From NCBI GenBank assembly GCA_900312665.1, contig ONZQ02000015.1:248001-312000 (forward strand): a stretch of DNA of 64,000 bases, written 5' to 3'. The position numbers and the translations under genes were made by a program. The notes below the pieces were generated by a model. It ran no database searches and was not told the DNA's origin. It worked only from the letters and a program-made list of their open reading frames with translations. Of the stretch, positions 43,170-54,590 are shown piece by piece. Source of the DNA: Cephalotrichum gorgonifer (lineage: Eukaryota > Ascomycota > Sordariomycetes > Microascales > Microascaceae). Each line of letters begins with the position of its first letter. The stretch's first letter is position 1.

Positions 43170-45427
43170 AGACTCCGGGATCCATTATGGGGGGGATCAG
43201 TATGGGGAAGATCCTGTGCCTTGTCAAGCGTTCACCGCATCTCTCTAAAACGGGGCATGGGAGCGGCATTATTCGCATTCCCATACAGGGCCAAGTCCGT
43301 CATCGACACTCATCGAAAGAAGGTGCACTCCACTCTGTCCGCTCTGATCTCGAGAAGGATCGGCGGTACGACTTCCCGTCCACGTTCGGGTGCCGAGGTG
43401 GGATGTCAACTTATCTTATATTAGGGTTAGTCCTTGTTTTCGATCACGAGCACCTTGGATTTCCTTGGCTTACGGTGGCGTTGTAGCGGCAGCTCTTCAA
43501 CTTTCACGGCATGTCATGGTGTTTGATGCCAGCTGCTATTGGTGTACGCCGTCCTTATTCTCGCCTATATAATATTCCGGCACTCTCCCCGTCTCCCCCT
43601 GATTTCAAGTTCTTCCCAAAAGCTGGGTCATCAACCCCGGTATTTCACTTGGCAAACCTGGAGTGGATTCAGTTCTACATCGGTACCTCTGGCTCGTTGA
43701 ACCCTCGAGTCGTCTTACGCTAGAGGTACGACGCCTACTGAGGACCCCATCTCATCCCCACCCCCTTATACTTCTCGAATTGGAACGATGCTTTGGGTGA
43801 TGGGCGCTCATGTACGTCGTTTCCCTGGTCGAATATACTGGGGCCATCTCCCTTTTATTCTTACACGTTGTCCATGAGCGCGGATTAACCTTCGCCGTTC
43901 GCGTCTCGAGGGGGGCGAAGTTTCAGGTTAGGAGTCGGTATTATTTACGGCAGTTCGTCCCGGCTGGCAGTGAGGCATATACCTATAAATCCACATCACC
44001 ATCCTTAACGTACCTAGCACTTGCGTCAGGGCACCGTTTACTACAGCCAACTATGAGAAATCCTACCCTCTCCCGGTCACCCTCTCCTCGATAAGGATCA
44101 CATGCGCTCCAGAGAGGTTGAGAAGACAGGCGGTCAATATACACTGTCAAGGCCAAGATTTCCTAAAGCACTGGTAAGAAGTATTCATACTCATGATGGG
44201 GGGCTTGTAGATGATCCTTTTTGTATAGTAAGCAAAACTGGGCAGCGAGAGCTCTTCATGTATCATCCAAGCCCGAAGAGAGTGGAAGTACCGTAGAAGT
44301 TGCCGTTTCTAAACACAGACGCAGCCACTCACGCGTCTCATTTCTTCCCGTCCCTATATGTGCTCAAACAATACAGAGTCCGGCGGCTCGATGACCCGCT
44401 CTACCGGTGGGTATAGACGAGTCCCTGACTTGGCCCTGGAGTTGGATTGGCCGTCTTCAAAGCGCCCAGACGGGCGATTAGGTTTGTTACATCTAGTCGA
44501 GCGCGTGCCCCGCCCGGGACATATTTTCTGTCGGTGGCGCCAAGGTTAAGACGCGAGTGGGAGACATTCGTAGTGAAGTGCCGGCTCGCCCAACCCCGAA
44601 TTTGGGAGTTGCACTTAGAACTGCCGTCACGATATACGGTAAGATCTTTACGAGAAGCGTTCACTATCTTCTCATGGCTTGTCTCTCACCAGGAAGTATA
44701 TAGGCTGATATGTAGATGAAGTCATCCAACCGGATTTGACGACTTGTGGCTAAGCTCAGGATAACTGGAATCATCAGTCGTGTTGCTCTGCTCATTAACA
44801 GAGCATGGCGATAGCCCTAGCGCCAACTCTACAGCCATCCCCACACCGCAACATCCAATAGGGGGCCGGCGCCAGCATGTACCTAGTCGTGGAAAAGGGG
44901 GCGCAGGGGATGAGTAGAGAGACGAAAAGCTGTCTATACCTCTGGAGGAGGGACAAAGCTTTCCATGTAGTGTGGACAGCCCCTTTTAGGGCCTCTACCA
45001 AAGACGAACGGGAAAAAATAAGAGGAGGCCAACAGAACGCGCCAGCCTACCATACTAGTTGCTACCACGACGGCGCGTTCCTGTGCTGACGGAGGGTCCA
45101 CGTCCAACAACAGCCACCAGAATCCGGTATGAGGACAGTCAAAACAGGCACTACGTCCATATGACCTCTTTACAATTACAAATACGCGCTGTTGAATTAC
45201 AGACCTAGCAAAAGCATGATCTTGTTTGGGATAAGGCCACGTAGGGCAAGTTCCAGGCTATCTGTATTTACATAGAGGAAATATCCTGAAAAAAAAATTG
45301 CTATATCCGTAGTGCTTTCAGTCATGGCTTGGACTTCCCCCTTCTCGTTGCAATCTGCAGGAAAACGTCATGTTCCCTTAGCGCATCCTCGGGGCTGGCT
45401 GGCTAGCACGTGCAAGCACGTTTCAGC

Positions 45428-45441
45428 CAGTCAGCTGACTG
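45428..45441. repeat. 14-bp perfect palindrome CAGTCAGCTGACTG
   Basis: Perfect 14-bp palindrome, 15 bases after a second palindrome GCACGTGC at 45406-45413. Both are in the gene-poor region, far from any supported start codon. Role unknown. Confidence 0.6.
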
Positions 45442-45510
45442 ATTCTTGGGGTGGCGCGCGTGGGGTATGCTCGGTATCGCGCAGTCTCCGAAAGAAAGAC
45501 GCTATGTAGT

Positions 45511-45544
45511 GCTAGTGTTACAGGGGCGCTAGTGCTACAGGGGC
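45511..45544 (+). repeat. 17-bp direct repeat, two units
   Basis: GCTAGTGTTACAGGGGC at 45511-45527 and GCTAGTGCTACAGGGGC at 45528-45544, one mismatch. A partial third copy (GCTA) follows. Confidence 0.7.
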
Positions 45545-47971
45545 GCTATTGGTCCCCCAAGTACCAATACCTGTACTCGTGCGACAGCGCGCCCACCACG
45601 CCGCTCCTTGCACTCTTCCATTGCGGGCTAGCGGCGAGTTGGAGCCTGAGCTGGGCGGCGGTTAATAATACCAAGGAATACCAAGGATGGATCCCCGCAA
45701 ACCGTTAAAACTTGGCAAACCCATCGACTTGAGGCTCTGCTCTATAAAAGGCCTAGGGTAAAATTCGAGTAGCGCGGCCGATCGTGCGCAGCTAGTGATG
45801 TTGATATATACTAGGCTGTATAGAAATTTTGCGACCTGTGTACCCATACTTTCTTCGCCCTCATACTTGCGGACTTGCGCAAAACACGCACGCTCACCAG
45901 ACCAGATCTGCCCCATAAAAAACCGCCCTAAAATCCTTCTGGCAAAGCTGTGATCGCGACCTTCCCCTCAAATTGCAGTCTTCTTCCAGGCTCTGTAGTA
46001 CGTACTCATAGCACTAGGATACCAAGATAGCAGGTGGTATCCAACGTGGAGAATCGGATCCGACTGGATCTGAGCGGCGCCCCCCCAATCTTTCGCATAC
46101 CTATGTACAAGTACTTGATATAGTCCGCAGCACAAGGTATTTTGCCAAGGGTCTTCCACGCTTACTCGTAGCTCGTCCTACGCGTAGAACGGTGCTAGAG
46201 GCGGCATGGGAGTACTTGCGGTCCAAACCCATCTGTATTACTGTACTTGTACGAACAGCGACCGTCGTATGCGTCTGGGGAACCCCGGCTTCTCCCCCGC
46301 CATCCCCCCAGACCAAGCCCTTGCCAGTAATAAGAGCATGAGACAGGCAGGGAGTCTCGTGTGTTCGCCCACAAACAGTCGTCGCACGCCTGGAATCTCT
46401 CTGCCGCGCTACCCCCGATCCCACTCAGCGAAGGGGGCGATATCCAACCTCGCATGATATTGTGATCTATGATGCTGTCACGAGCCCAGTATCCAGTATC
46501 CCCTCATAGAATGAAAAAGAAGCGGCTGAATAATAACGCTTGGTAATTCCCACTAGCTATTTCTTATCTGAGCTTGTTTTTTTTAGCCTCCTGTCTGTGC
46601 CAAGTCCTAGTTTTCCAAATTCGTCATGGCGCCTACGAAGCGCGATACTTGTTGTTGCATTATCCATTCATTTACTTACGGCTTTCCCGAGCCTCATCTC
46701 ATCCCAAGTGAACGCCTGTCGCACTAGACACTAGAGGCATCGACTAAGCTGTAACTGGCTTACCTCTTCATTCCTTCGCACTAGATCGGCGGGGGAAGGG
46801 AGACTAAGAAGCCACTGGCCCACCTACGAATGCTTGATTTCGCTCGGTTTTCTGCTTTCGGCCCGTTTCCCCCAACTTTCCCAACTTTGCCCTGATGTAC
46901 GCGGGAGATGACCTGGGGAAGTGAGGGGAAAGTGGCGAGGATTGAGCGGATGGTCTGTTTTTTTTTCTTGCGGGGTTGTAGCTCCCATGATAACGCCAGT
47001 CAGGGTCTACTTGTACTCACTTCCAATTGCCATATCCACTTACCGTGTGCCGGCTGACATGCATATGTGCTTTCATACTGCCGCTCGCCCACCAACCAGG
47101 AATCAGTCGTGGGGTAGTTGTATTACTAGTCCTGGGGCGTTCTCCGCTTAGCGGCCCCGGCCGGACCAGCGGAGAAGGTCGGACTGTCAGAACAGAGGCG
47201 TCAGATTAGGTGTGCCATCGAACGGTTCAACGGCGTTGCTTGAGTCCGACGTCGTATTGCCCTCTTCCTCCTTCCTTCTTTGACCCCCCTGACATCTTGA
47301 CCCCGTGTCCGCGATGCAACCTCCCCCAGTCCAATAAAGCAAGGCATATCGTATTATTAGGTCGCAGCACTCAATCCAAGGCAAGCTGTCCAAGACTGGT
47401 GATCCTCTCTCCCTTCGATCCAGACCCTGTTAAAATAAGAAAGACGTGGGGTTTGTCCGCTACTGAAATTCTTTCGGCCCATGACGTTCCGTGCCAGCCC
47501 GCAAGTAGAAGGTGATGAGTTTTATTTGATGGCATGTTTGTGTTTCTTCGTGGCGATTATCCTTGCGCCCCAGCCCCCTGGTGACCAAGCTCCATTCTTA
47601 GTTCGTGCTTCATCCCCCCCCCTGTCCATCTGGTGGCGATAATGCCCAACTCTCATTGGAGAACCTGCCGATCCTCTTCCCCGATTGGGGGAAGGGGGGG
47701 GTTGAGAGGTGAGCACCGGGTAATGGAATACCCCGGAAAGTCCGACATGCCAGCACAGGTACCCCCGTACCTACTGCGTATTCGTACACTGGTACATTAG
47801 CTCGAACCTTGAATCCAGTGCCGATCTGCACCAGTATATAACCTTCTCACTCCCGTGTGCGGGCGTACTCGGGATATTGCTCACCGATCCAGCTTTCTCT
47901 TCTTCTTTTCTACCCCGCACACTCCCGTTGGAAGAAGCAAGCTGTGATACTCGGGCTATTCCACACCCATC

Positions 47972-49584
47972 ATGTCTGAGATCGAGAAGGGCGTAGCCCC
48001 AGTGGAGATTGAGAATGGTGATGTCCAAAACGTGAAGGGGACATTAGAGTATGAGCGCGCCCAACTGCTCGCCAATCTACCCGATCCCGATGAGGGGAAG
48101 ACGGAGGAGGAGCGCCGCGAAATCGTAAGTGAGACATGGGGGTTTTCGGGTCCTCACCTCCTCCTTCTGTATACCGACGATAACTAACAAACTTTTTTTT
48201 TCTCTTCTAGGACAGGAAGTTGATGTGGAAGGTCGACTTGGCCCTGATCCCGTGGCTCACGCTCCTATACCTCCTCTCCTACCTCGACCGCACAAACATC
48301 GGTAATGCGCGCCTCGCGGACATGGAGATCGACCTCGGCATGAAGACTGGCGACTACAACATGGCCCTGACCATCTTCTTCATCTCCTATGCCGTCTTCG
48401 AGCCCCTCACCAACGCGCTCCTGAAGCGCCTTACCCCGCGCATCTTCTTCACCGCCATCATCATCGCCTGGGGCATCGTCATGACCCTCATGGGCCTGGT
48501 GAAGAACAACCGCGGCCTCCTGGCCGCCCGGTTCTTCCTCGGCGTCGCCGAGGCCGGCCTATTCCCCGGCGTCAACTACTACCTCGGGTGCTGGTATAAG
48601 AGTTCCGAGATCGGCGTCCGGTCCTCCATCTTCTTCTCCGCCGCCGCGCTCGCGGGCTCCTTCGGCGGCCTCCTGGCCGCCGCCATCGCCAAGATGGACG
48701 GCATCGGCAATATGCCCGGCTGGGCCTGGATCTTCATCCTCGAGGGTCTCATGACCACCGTCGTCGGCGTCTTCTGCTGGTGGATGGTCTTCGACTGGCC
48801 CGACACCGCCACATTCCTGACGCCCGAGGAGCGCATCCGCGTCCAGCGCCGCCTCATCCTCGACCGCCAGGGCCGCACCGCCGAGGACTTCGACAAGCGC
48901 TACATGTTCGAGGGTCTCAAGGACTGGAAGACGTACGGGTACATGGTCATCTACATGGGCTGCCTGACGCCTCTCTACGCCTTCTCCCTCTTCCTCCCCA
49001 CCATCCTCAAGGGCATGGGGCACGCGGGCACCAAGGGCCAGCTGTTGTCCGTGCCGCCGTACGCCGTGGCCGCCCTCCTCACCGTCACAGTCGGGTTCAT
49101 CGCCGACCGGACTCGCTGGCGTGGTTACTGCAACATGGTGACCGTGAGCGTCGCAATCGCCGGCTTCATCATGCTGATCGTGTCGTCGAGCCCCAAGACC
49201 CAATATGCCGCGGTTTTCCTTGGCGCCGCGGGCATCTACCCCACCATTTCCAACACCCTATCCTGGGTCAACAACAATACCGAGGGTTCGCTTAAGCGCG
49301 CGTTCGTTCTTGGCATGGTGGTGGGTTGGGGCAACCTCAATGGTGTCGTCTCATCCAACATCTACCTCGACCGCGAGAAGCCCCGGTACTTCACCGGCCA
49401 CGGCGTCGTGCTCGCGTATCTTGTTGGCCCCCTTCTGGGCGGCAGCATCTTCATGCACCTCGCCCTTCGCCGGATGAATGCGAACCGCCGGGCAGGCAAG
49501 CTGGACAAGGAATGGTCCGAGTTGTCGGAGGAGGGCAAGTGGATCAAGGGCGATAGGCGTCCTGACTTTGTGTACACGCTGTAA
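47972..49584 (+). CDS. MFS transporter, Dal5/allantoate-permease type (anion:cation symporter)
   Basis: Plasma-membrane proton symporter for an organic anion or vitamin. Model: join(47972..48124, 48211..49584), 508 aa; one 86-nt intron with a T-rich 3' end (TCTTCTAG). The N-terminal 60 residues are cytosolic and acidic. Membrane helix 1 starts at LALIPWLTLLYLLSYLDRTN, whose LDRTNIGNA is diagnostic of this subfamily. RFFLGVAEAGLFPGVNYY (helix 4) and PGWAWIFILEG (helix 6 start) follow, with about twelve helices in all and a cytosolic loop near residues 270-310. Close relatives carry allantoate, nicotinate, pantothenate or biotin precursors; the substrate cannot be read from sequence. No neighbour suggests one. 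Intact. Confidence 0.93.
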
Positions 49585-49933
49585 GGGGGGTTACTATCCT
49601 ATCCTATAGATCTAAAATACGGGCAGGCCTGTCCATTTGGCTATAAGAATAGAAGTGAGGTTTGAACATTTGCTCGCATAATGGATATGGACCATCTCTT
49701 TCTTGCTCACACCGTGATATGTATTCTGATGATGACAGAAGTACAAGGACTCCCACATGAAACAGCCTCAATGAGAATGTTTTACAAACGATCGGAACCG
49801 CTATTCTTGAAGCCCGAGTGACAGTTAATCCATGGTGAAACTAATAATTGTGTTGGCCTATGAAGTGAGCCACCCCTGCGCTTATACATGCTTTACTACT
49901 TATATGCTTAAAATAACATTCAAGGCTCGCCCA
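49585..49933. other. Short intergenic stretch between convergent genes
   Basis: About 350 bp, AT-rich, holding both 3' ends. Nothing else seen. Confidence 0.4.
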
Positions 49934-51939
49934 CTATGCCTCGCCAGAAATAGCCTTCTTTGCCATGTCCCGTAGCTTGAACTTCTGAATCTTTCCGCTC
50001 GCCGTCTTGGGATACACCGTGGCCCAGAAGACATGCTTCGGGACCAGGTGGCCGGACAAGTGCTCCCTAACCCAGTCCCGCACAGAACCTGGCGTCAGCA
50101 CCATAGGACCCTCCTGCGACCCGTCGTCGCACGTCGTGACACCGTGCGCAGGGATGATATAAGCCGCCACACTCTCGCCGAGCTCCTCGTCCGGCACGCC
50201 GACAACTGAGACCTCCCCGACGAGCGGGTGCTGGAACAGGCAGTTCTCGATCTCGAGGGGGTGGATGTTCTCCCCTCCGCGGATGATCAGGTCCTTGATC
50301 CGCCCCGTGATCTCAACATACCCATCCGCGTCGATGCTCGCCTCGTCGCCGGAATACATCCACGTCCGACCGTCCGGCTCGTCGATCATCACCTCCGCCG
50401 TCTTGGCCTCGTCGCCCCAGTATCCCTTCATGACGAGGTACCCAGCAGCCGCTAGCTCACCCCTCTCGCCGATGGGGAGGATCCGGGAGCGGTCATTTGG
50501 GTCGACGACCTTTACGGCCGTGTGCGGCATCACCTTGCCAACCGAAGATGTGCGCTTCTCGAAAGGGTCGTGGGGGGAGGTCATGCAGCTAACCGGGCTA
50601 GTTTCCGTCATGCCGTAGCAGATAACTAGGTCCTGCAGCCCAAGTGTAGCGTAGAGTTTCCGCATCAGCGCTTCCGGGACGGAACTACCGGCCGCGATGC
50701 CCTTGCGGAGGTCTTTTGGCATGTCCTTGGGGTCGATGACGCCAGCTGCTAGAGCCTCCATAATGGCGATGAACATGGTGGACACGCCGTAGAGGCCGGT
50801 GGCGTCGTGAGCGGAGACCATGCGGAGCGTTGCCGCGGGGTCGAAGGCCGGCGACGGGAAGAGGATGGCTGCGCCTGTCGTGGCAGTCGCCATGTATCCC
50901 AGGACGCACCCGAAGCAGTGGAACAAGGGAGGGGGGACGACTATACGGTCGGAGGGGTCGAGGCCCATGCGGTCGGCTATTAGGGCGCCGTTGTTGAGGA
51001 TGGATGTGTGGGTTAGCATGGCGGCTTTCGGTACCGAGGTCGTGCCGGATGTGAACTGGATATTGATGGTATCGGAGGGTGATAGCGGCGAGTCAGGGCG
51101 TATGGGGCTTGATACCTCCCTGAGGAGCTGTGAGTAAGGGGTGAGGGCGCGGTACTTGGATAGTGGGAATGAGACGAGCGGATGACAAGAAAGATTGTCT
51201 ACAACTACCAGAGTCTTCAGCGAGGACGCCACGGGCGATTCGACCTTGGCGGCCTCCAGGTCCGGCACCAGCGTCCGCAGAAGCTCCTCGTTACTCCTCC
51301 CGCGGCCCGGCTTATACGGGAGATCCGTCACGGCGCCGACGATGAGCACCTCAACGCCCAGATGGCCCAGGGCCGCGGCGACCTGCTTCGCTTTGAACCC
51401 CGGATTGAGGGGGACGAGGATGGCGCCGAGCTTAAAGACGGCGTAGGTGAGGGAGGCGAATTCTATGCCGTTGCCGAGACTCACGGCGACGCGGTCGCCT
51501 TTCTTGACGCCGAGAGAGCGGAGGCCGGAGGCGAGGCGGTTTGACAGGAGATCGAGGCCCTCATATGTCAGAGTTGTCTCGGAGGCATTGGGGTTCGTGG
51601 GGGTGGTCGGAGCGCGGGCGATTACGGCCGGCCTATCCCCATGCTGAGAGACTATCGAGGCGAAATGCTCCGGGATCGTGTGGGGTAGGAGAGGGGGCTG
51701 GAAGGACCTGTCAGCCGCGACTGTGCCGTCCGATGTATGAAACGCGTCTGGGCGCCCTGCCGTGTCGCGAGAGGGAGACTCACTACTTCGGGGCCGTGGC
51801 AAATACTACTTGTCAAGCCGGAAAGCCCCCGGATACTTCCCAGCTCAGGTCTGAACCTTGTCCCAGTGAGCGGGACGAGCTGTCTTCGCAGGCAGCGAAC
51901 ACTGCTGTAGCGAGGTCTGGCAATGGCCAGGCAGCTCAT
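49934..51939 (-). CDS. Acyl-CoA synthetase (AMP-forming), probably mitochondrial
   Basis: Activates a carboxylic acid to its CoA thioester through an acyl-AMP intermediate. Model: complement(join(49934..51697, 51784..51939)), 639 aa. The large exon has no ATG in its 5' part, so I added an upstream exon, from ATG 51939 to a GTGAGT donor, joined to a TTCCAG acceptor (86-nt intron), which restores a family-like HGPEVPPLLPHTIPEHF segment. The first exon codes for an Arg-rich stretch, MSCLAIARPRYSSVRCLRRQ, like a mitochondrial presequence. The adenylate-forming motifs are FTSGTTSVPKAAMLTH (P-loop), YGMTETSP, YSGDEASIDADGY, GRIKDLIIRGGENIHP and PKTASGKIQKFKLR with the catalytic Lys near the end. 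Medium-chain or aromatic acids are likely substrates; which one is unknown. Confidence 0.88.
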
Positions 51940-52733
51940 GATGCCCAGCAGATAAGAAAAAGCTATGTAGTGGCTAGTTTGAGAGAAAGGGGAGGGGGGA
52001 CAAGGGGGAAGTTGTTGCTGTGTGAGTACAACTATAGGTCGATGACATATAGCATAGGGATGGTAAGAGCTTATTTGTGGTGAGACCAAAGTGTCGGTGA
52101 AACAGAGAGGTAAGGTGCCTGCCAACCAACCCCCTCAGTTGCAGCTGTCGACGAGTACTTGGAGAGGGGGTTCCGTTCCTGTCTCGGCTACCTGCGGCGG
52201 CACGCGGTTTAGCATTGCATCCGAAGCGAACCAAGTGCCGAATCGGGTCAATATTACGTCGTCCTAGGCCCCACACGCTGGATTCTGCGGGGAGGAATAG
52301 TGCGGGGAAAGCTAGACCAGGCCTAATCCGACCTGGAGAAAGCAAGCTAAGGTCACGTGGTCCTCCTGAATATCAAAGTCTCTCAGCTGGCGTTGTCTTG
52401 TTCCAGTCAGGTGAGGCGGCTCTCCCCCTACCTAGCTTTCGCACATAGGTGATCGAGTCTACATAATAAGGGCTTCATGCTTCGAGCAAGAAACCCTCGG
52501 AGAGAGAGAGAGAGAAAAAACCAGGGAAGCGAAGAGAGAAGCTATGTTATGTTGAGGTTGGCTGGCGAGACCGTGAGGAGACCGGTTAACATACGCCAAC
52601 CAGGCTGGGCGAGGTGAGCCGAAACTCACGGGTCAATCTGGGACCAGCTGGTAGAAGAATAAGAATAAGAATGGGCTTGATTATTGGGTGTCTTGGTTGG
52701 TACTCTCACATTGGGATCGCTGGAAAGAAAAGT
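51940..52733. other. Intergenic stretch
   Basis: About 800 bp including the promoter of the acyl-CoA synthetase gene. A GA microsatellite lies at about 52499-52514. No gene is supported. Confidence 0.4.
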
Positions 52734-53900
52734 TTATCGTTGCAGAATTTCCGGATAGTCGGCTTTTGGAAATTGCCACGGCTTCCCAATGCGAGCCGTC
52801 CACTTCACGATCCACATGTATATCCGCGGCCGGGTCTTCTTTTCTAAATTGCACGAATTTCCCGCCGCACATTCACACCGCTCTGTGGGCTGGCCGGTGC
52901 AGCTGCCCGAGCACCCGGAGCTCTCCCGTGGCCCACGCCAGCTCGTGAGCTCCACCGGATTCCCCTGCGCGGAGAGGTAATAGGCGAACTCGCCGCCGCG
53001 GTACGGGCGTAGGGGGAAGCGCCAGACGCGGGAGGCGAGGTCCACCACGGCCGCGATCTTGTCCCTCTCGCCTTCGCGGGCGACAAAATCTATGGTGAGG
53101 GTCTTCAGCGACGGGAACCGCTGGTAGTACTGGAGGAACCAGGTGTGCGCACTCGGGTGGATGGGAGGGGTCCAGTCCGTGTCGGGCGATTCGGGCGGGG
53201 GCGGGCCGCGGCCGAAGTCGACTATCTCCTTTGCTTCGGGGTTTATTATTAGGACAGATGGGGGACCGAGAGTGCGCCGGGTATTTATGTCCGGCGGTGC
53301 AAAGGTGACTCGGAGGTGTTCAATCCGCCGTAGGATTTTCTGTCGCTGCTCGCCGCATAGCCAGAGCGCTGGTAGGTGGTTTTCTTCAAAGCTGTACATA
53401 TGCATCGAGACGATCTTGTCCATTTGGCCTCGCGGGATGCCCTCGCAGAAGTTCCAAAAATCCTCCCAATCGCGGAGGTACGGCGTATTCTTTCCAACGG
53501 CCCCGTTCCGGAACCGCAGCACAATGTCGGTCGTCACCATGTCTCTGGCCTCCTCGTAACTTCGGCGACAGGCTAGAAGCAAGGCAATGTCCGTGGTGTA
53601 CCGGCCGATGCAGCCGGGCTGTATCCACAAGCCCCCATTCGCGAGGCTAGGCGTAATAGTACTGCGTTCGGTGCTGTTCTCGGGCAAAGGGTAGTCTAGC
53701 TTGCCATCCTTTTCCTCGTCGTCGCTGTCATGGTCGTGCCGGATTCGAAAGTCGTGGGGTCCGGGATTGACGCAGTACTCGGCCATCGCGAAACTGAAAA
53801 TGATCTGGTGGACTTCAAAGGGCATTTTGTTGTAAAGGGGGCTCTGGATTTGGAGGTCCGCCACCCAGTTCGCCATGTAGTCATCCAGAATGGCAGACAT
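52734..53900 (-). CDS. Uncharacterised protein, DUF7730/F-box-like N-terminus, Cys-rich C-terminus
   Basis: Single exon, 388 aa, function unknown. The N-terminal segment SPLYNKMPFEVHQIIFSFAM resembles the helical start of fungal DUF7730/2EXR proteins (parsed like an F-box), followed by the typical LLACRRSYEEARDMV motif about 85 residues later and the LRVTF and LKTLTIDFV strands. There is an acidic stretch DHDSDDEEKD near residue 60. Unlike the usual family end, the C-terminal 70 residues hold a tight cluster of six cysteines between residues 331 and 350 (CSGSC...CECAAGNSC). Such proteins are abundant and variable in fungi, with no established biochemical role. Intact, no intron needed. Confidence 0.7.
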   Translation of the reverse strand: MSAILDDYMANWVADLQIQSPLYNKMPFEVHQIIFSFAMAEYCVNPGPHDFRIRHDHDSDDEEKDGKLDYPLPENSTERSTITPSLANGGLWIQPGCIGRYTTDIALLLACRRSYEEARDMVTTDIVLRFRNGAVGKNTPYLRDWEDFWNFCEGIPRGQMDKIVSMHMYSFEENHLPALWLCGEQRQKILRRIEHLRVTFAPPDINTRRTLGPPSVLIINPEAKEIVDFGRGPPPPESPDTDWTPPIHPSAHTWFLQYYQRFPSLKTLTIDFVAREGERDKIAAVVDLASRVWRFPLRPYRGGEFAYYLSAQGNPVELTSWRGPRESSGCSGSCTGQPTERCECAAGNSCNLEKKTRPRIYMWIVKWTARIGKPWQFPKADYPEILQR

Positions 53901-54590
53901 TTTGGTTAGAGAGCGGTGTTTTGGTACCGTTCTCGTCGATTATCGAGTAGATGGCGTTGAGGTGGTTTGGCAGAAGCCAGCTTGAAGTTTCTCTTGACTC
54001 TGGCGGCTGCCTAGATATGTTGCATGGCCTGCCACCGCCCACAGCGCCCCCACCTTCATGACATGCCTGTCTAACTGAGAGGGAGATTGTATGTGGGGCA
54101 CCCCCGCGCTGATTTAGGGAGGTAATGCTCGAGTTGTAAGCTTCGATGGTCCTGCAGCCAAGTCGAGGACTCCTGACTCCCGCTCCGCCAGCCCACCATT
54201 GGCCACGAAGAAGTTCCCTGCAGCGTCGTCGGCAACCTGGTGTCTCCTTCTCCCAGCCCATGATTGCCTATACAATCTAGGTCGTTTCATTAGCCCCATT
54301 CGCTCTCGTAGTATTATCTAGCCGCCGCTTGTCATGCCCTCCGTCCTTCACCATGTCCCAATCTCCTTAGGTTATCTCTCATCAGAAAGAAAGCACGATT
54401 ATAGTCCATCTCCCATGAACCGTAGGTAATGGTCCATTCTCAACATGAGCACCGTCCCGAAAAAAAACTATGTCAGAATGTCACCGCCAGCGGAGGGGTT
54501 GTATGTATATTTAGGTGTCTCTATCTAAGCCATTGCTATCATTATCTAAAAAGAAAAGCTCCTTCGGCCAAAACAGGATATATTCCATCG
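53901..54590. other. Intergenic stretch
   Basis: About 690 bp between two minus-strand genes. Short ORFs only; nothing recognised. Confidence 0.4.

Larger units (their letters stand above)
42415..47971. other. 5.5-kb gene-poor region
   Basis: The longest stretch without a supported gene. The left end holds the DUF1996 promoter (TATATA near 42545) and an open frame at 42837-43169 discussed separately. From about 43.2 to 47.9 kb there are only short ORFs with no recognised family and no transposase fragment I can name. It contains a 14-bp palindrome at 45428-45441, a 17-bp direct repeat at 45511-45544 and several TACTTGTA words (46.1-47.0 kb). The last 200 bp are the pyrimidine-rich promoter of the transporter gene. 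Confidence 0.45.

Noticed and set aside
48559..49203. A 214-codon minus-strand frame inside the MFS transporter gene
   Set aside because: Shadow of a GC-rich membrane-protein gene; its product is hydrophilic, repetitive and matches no family.
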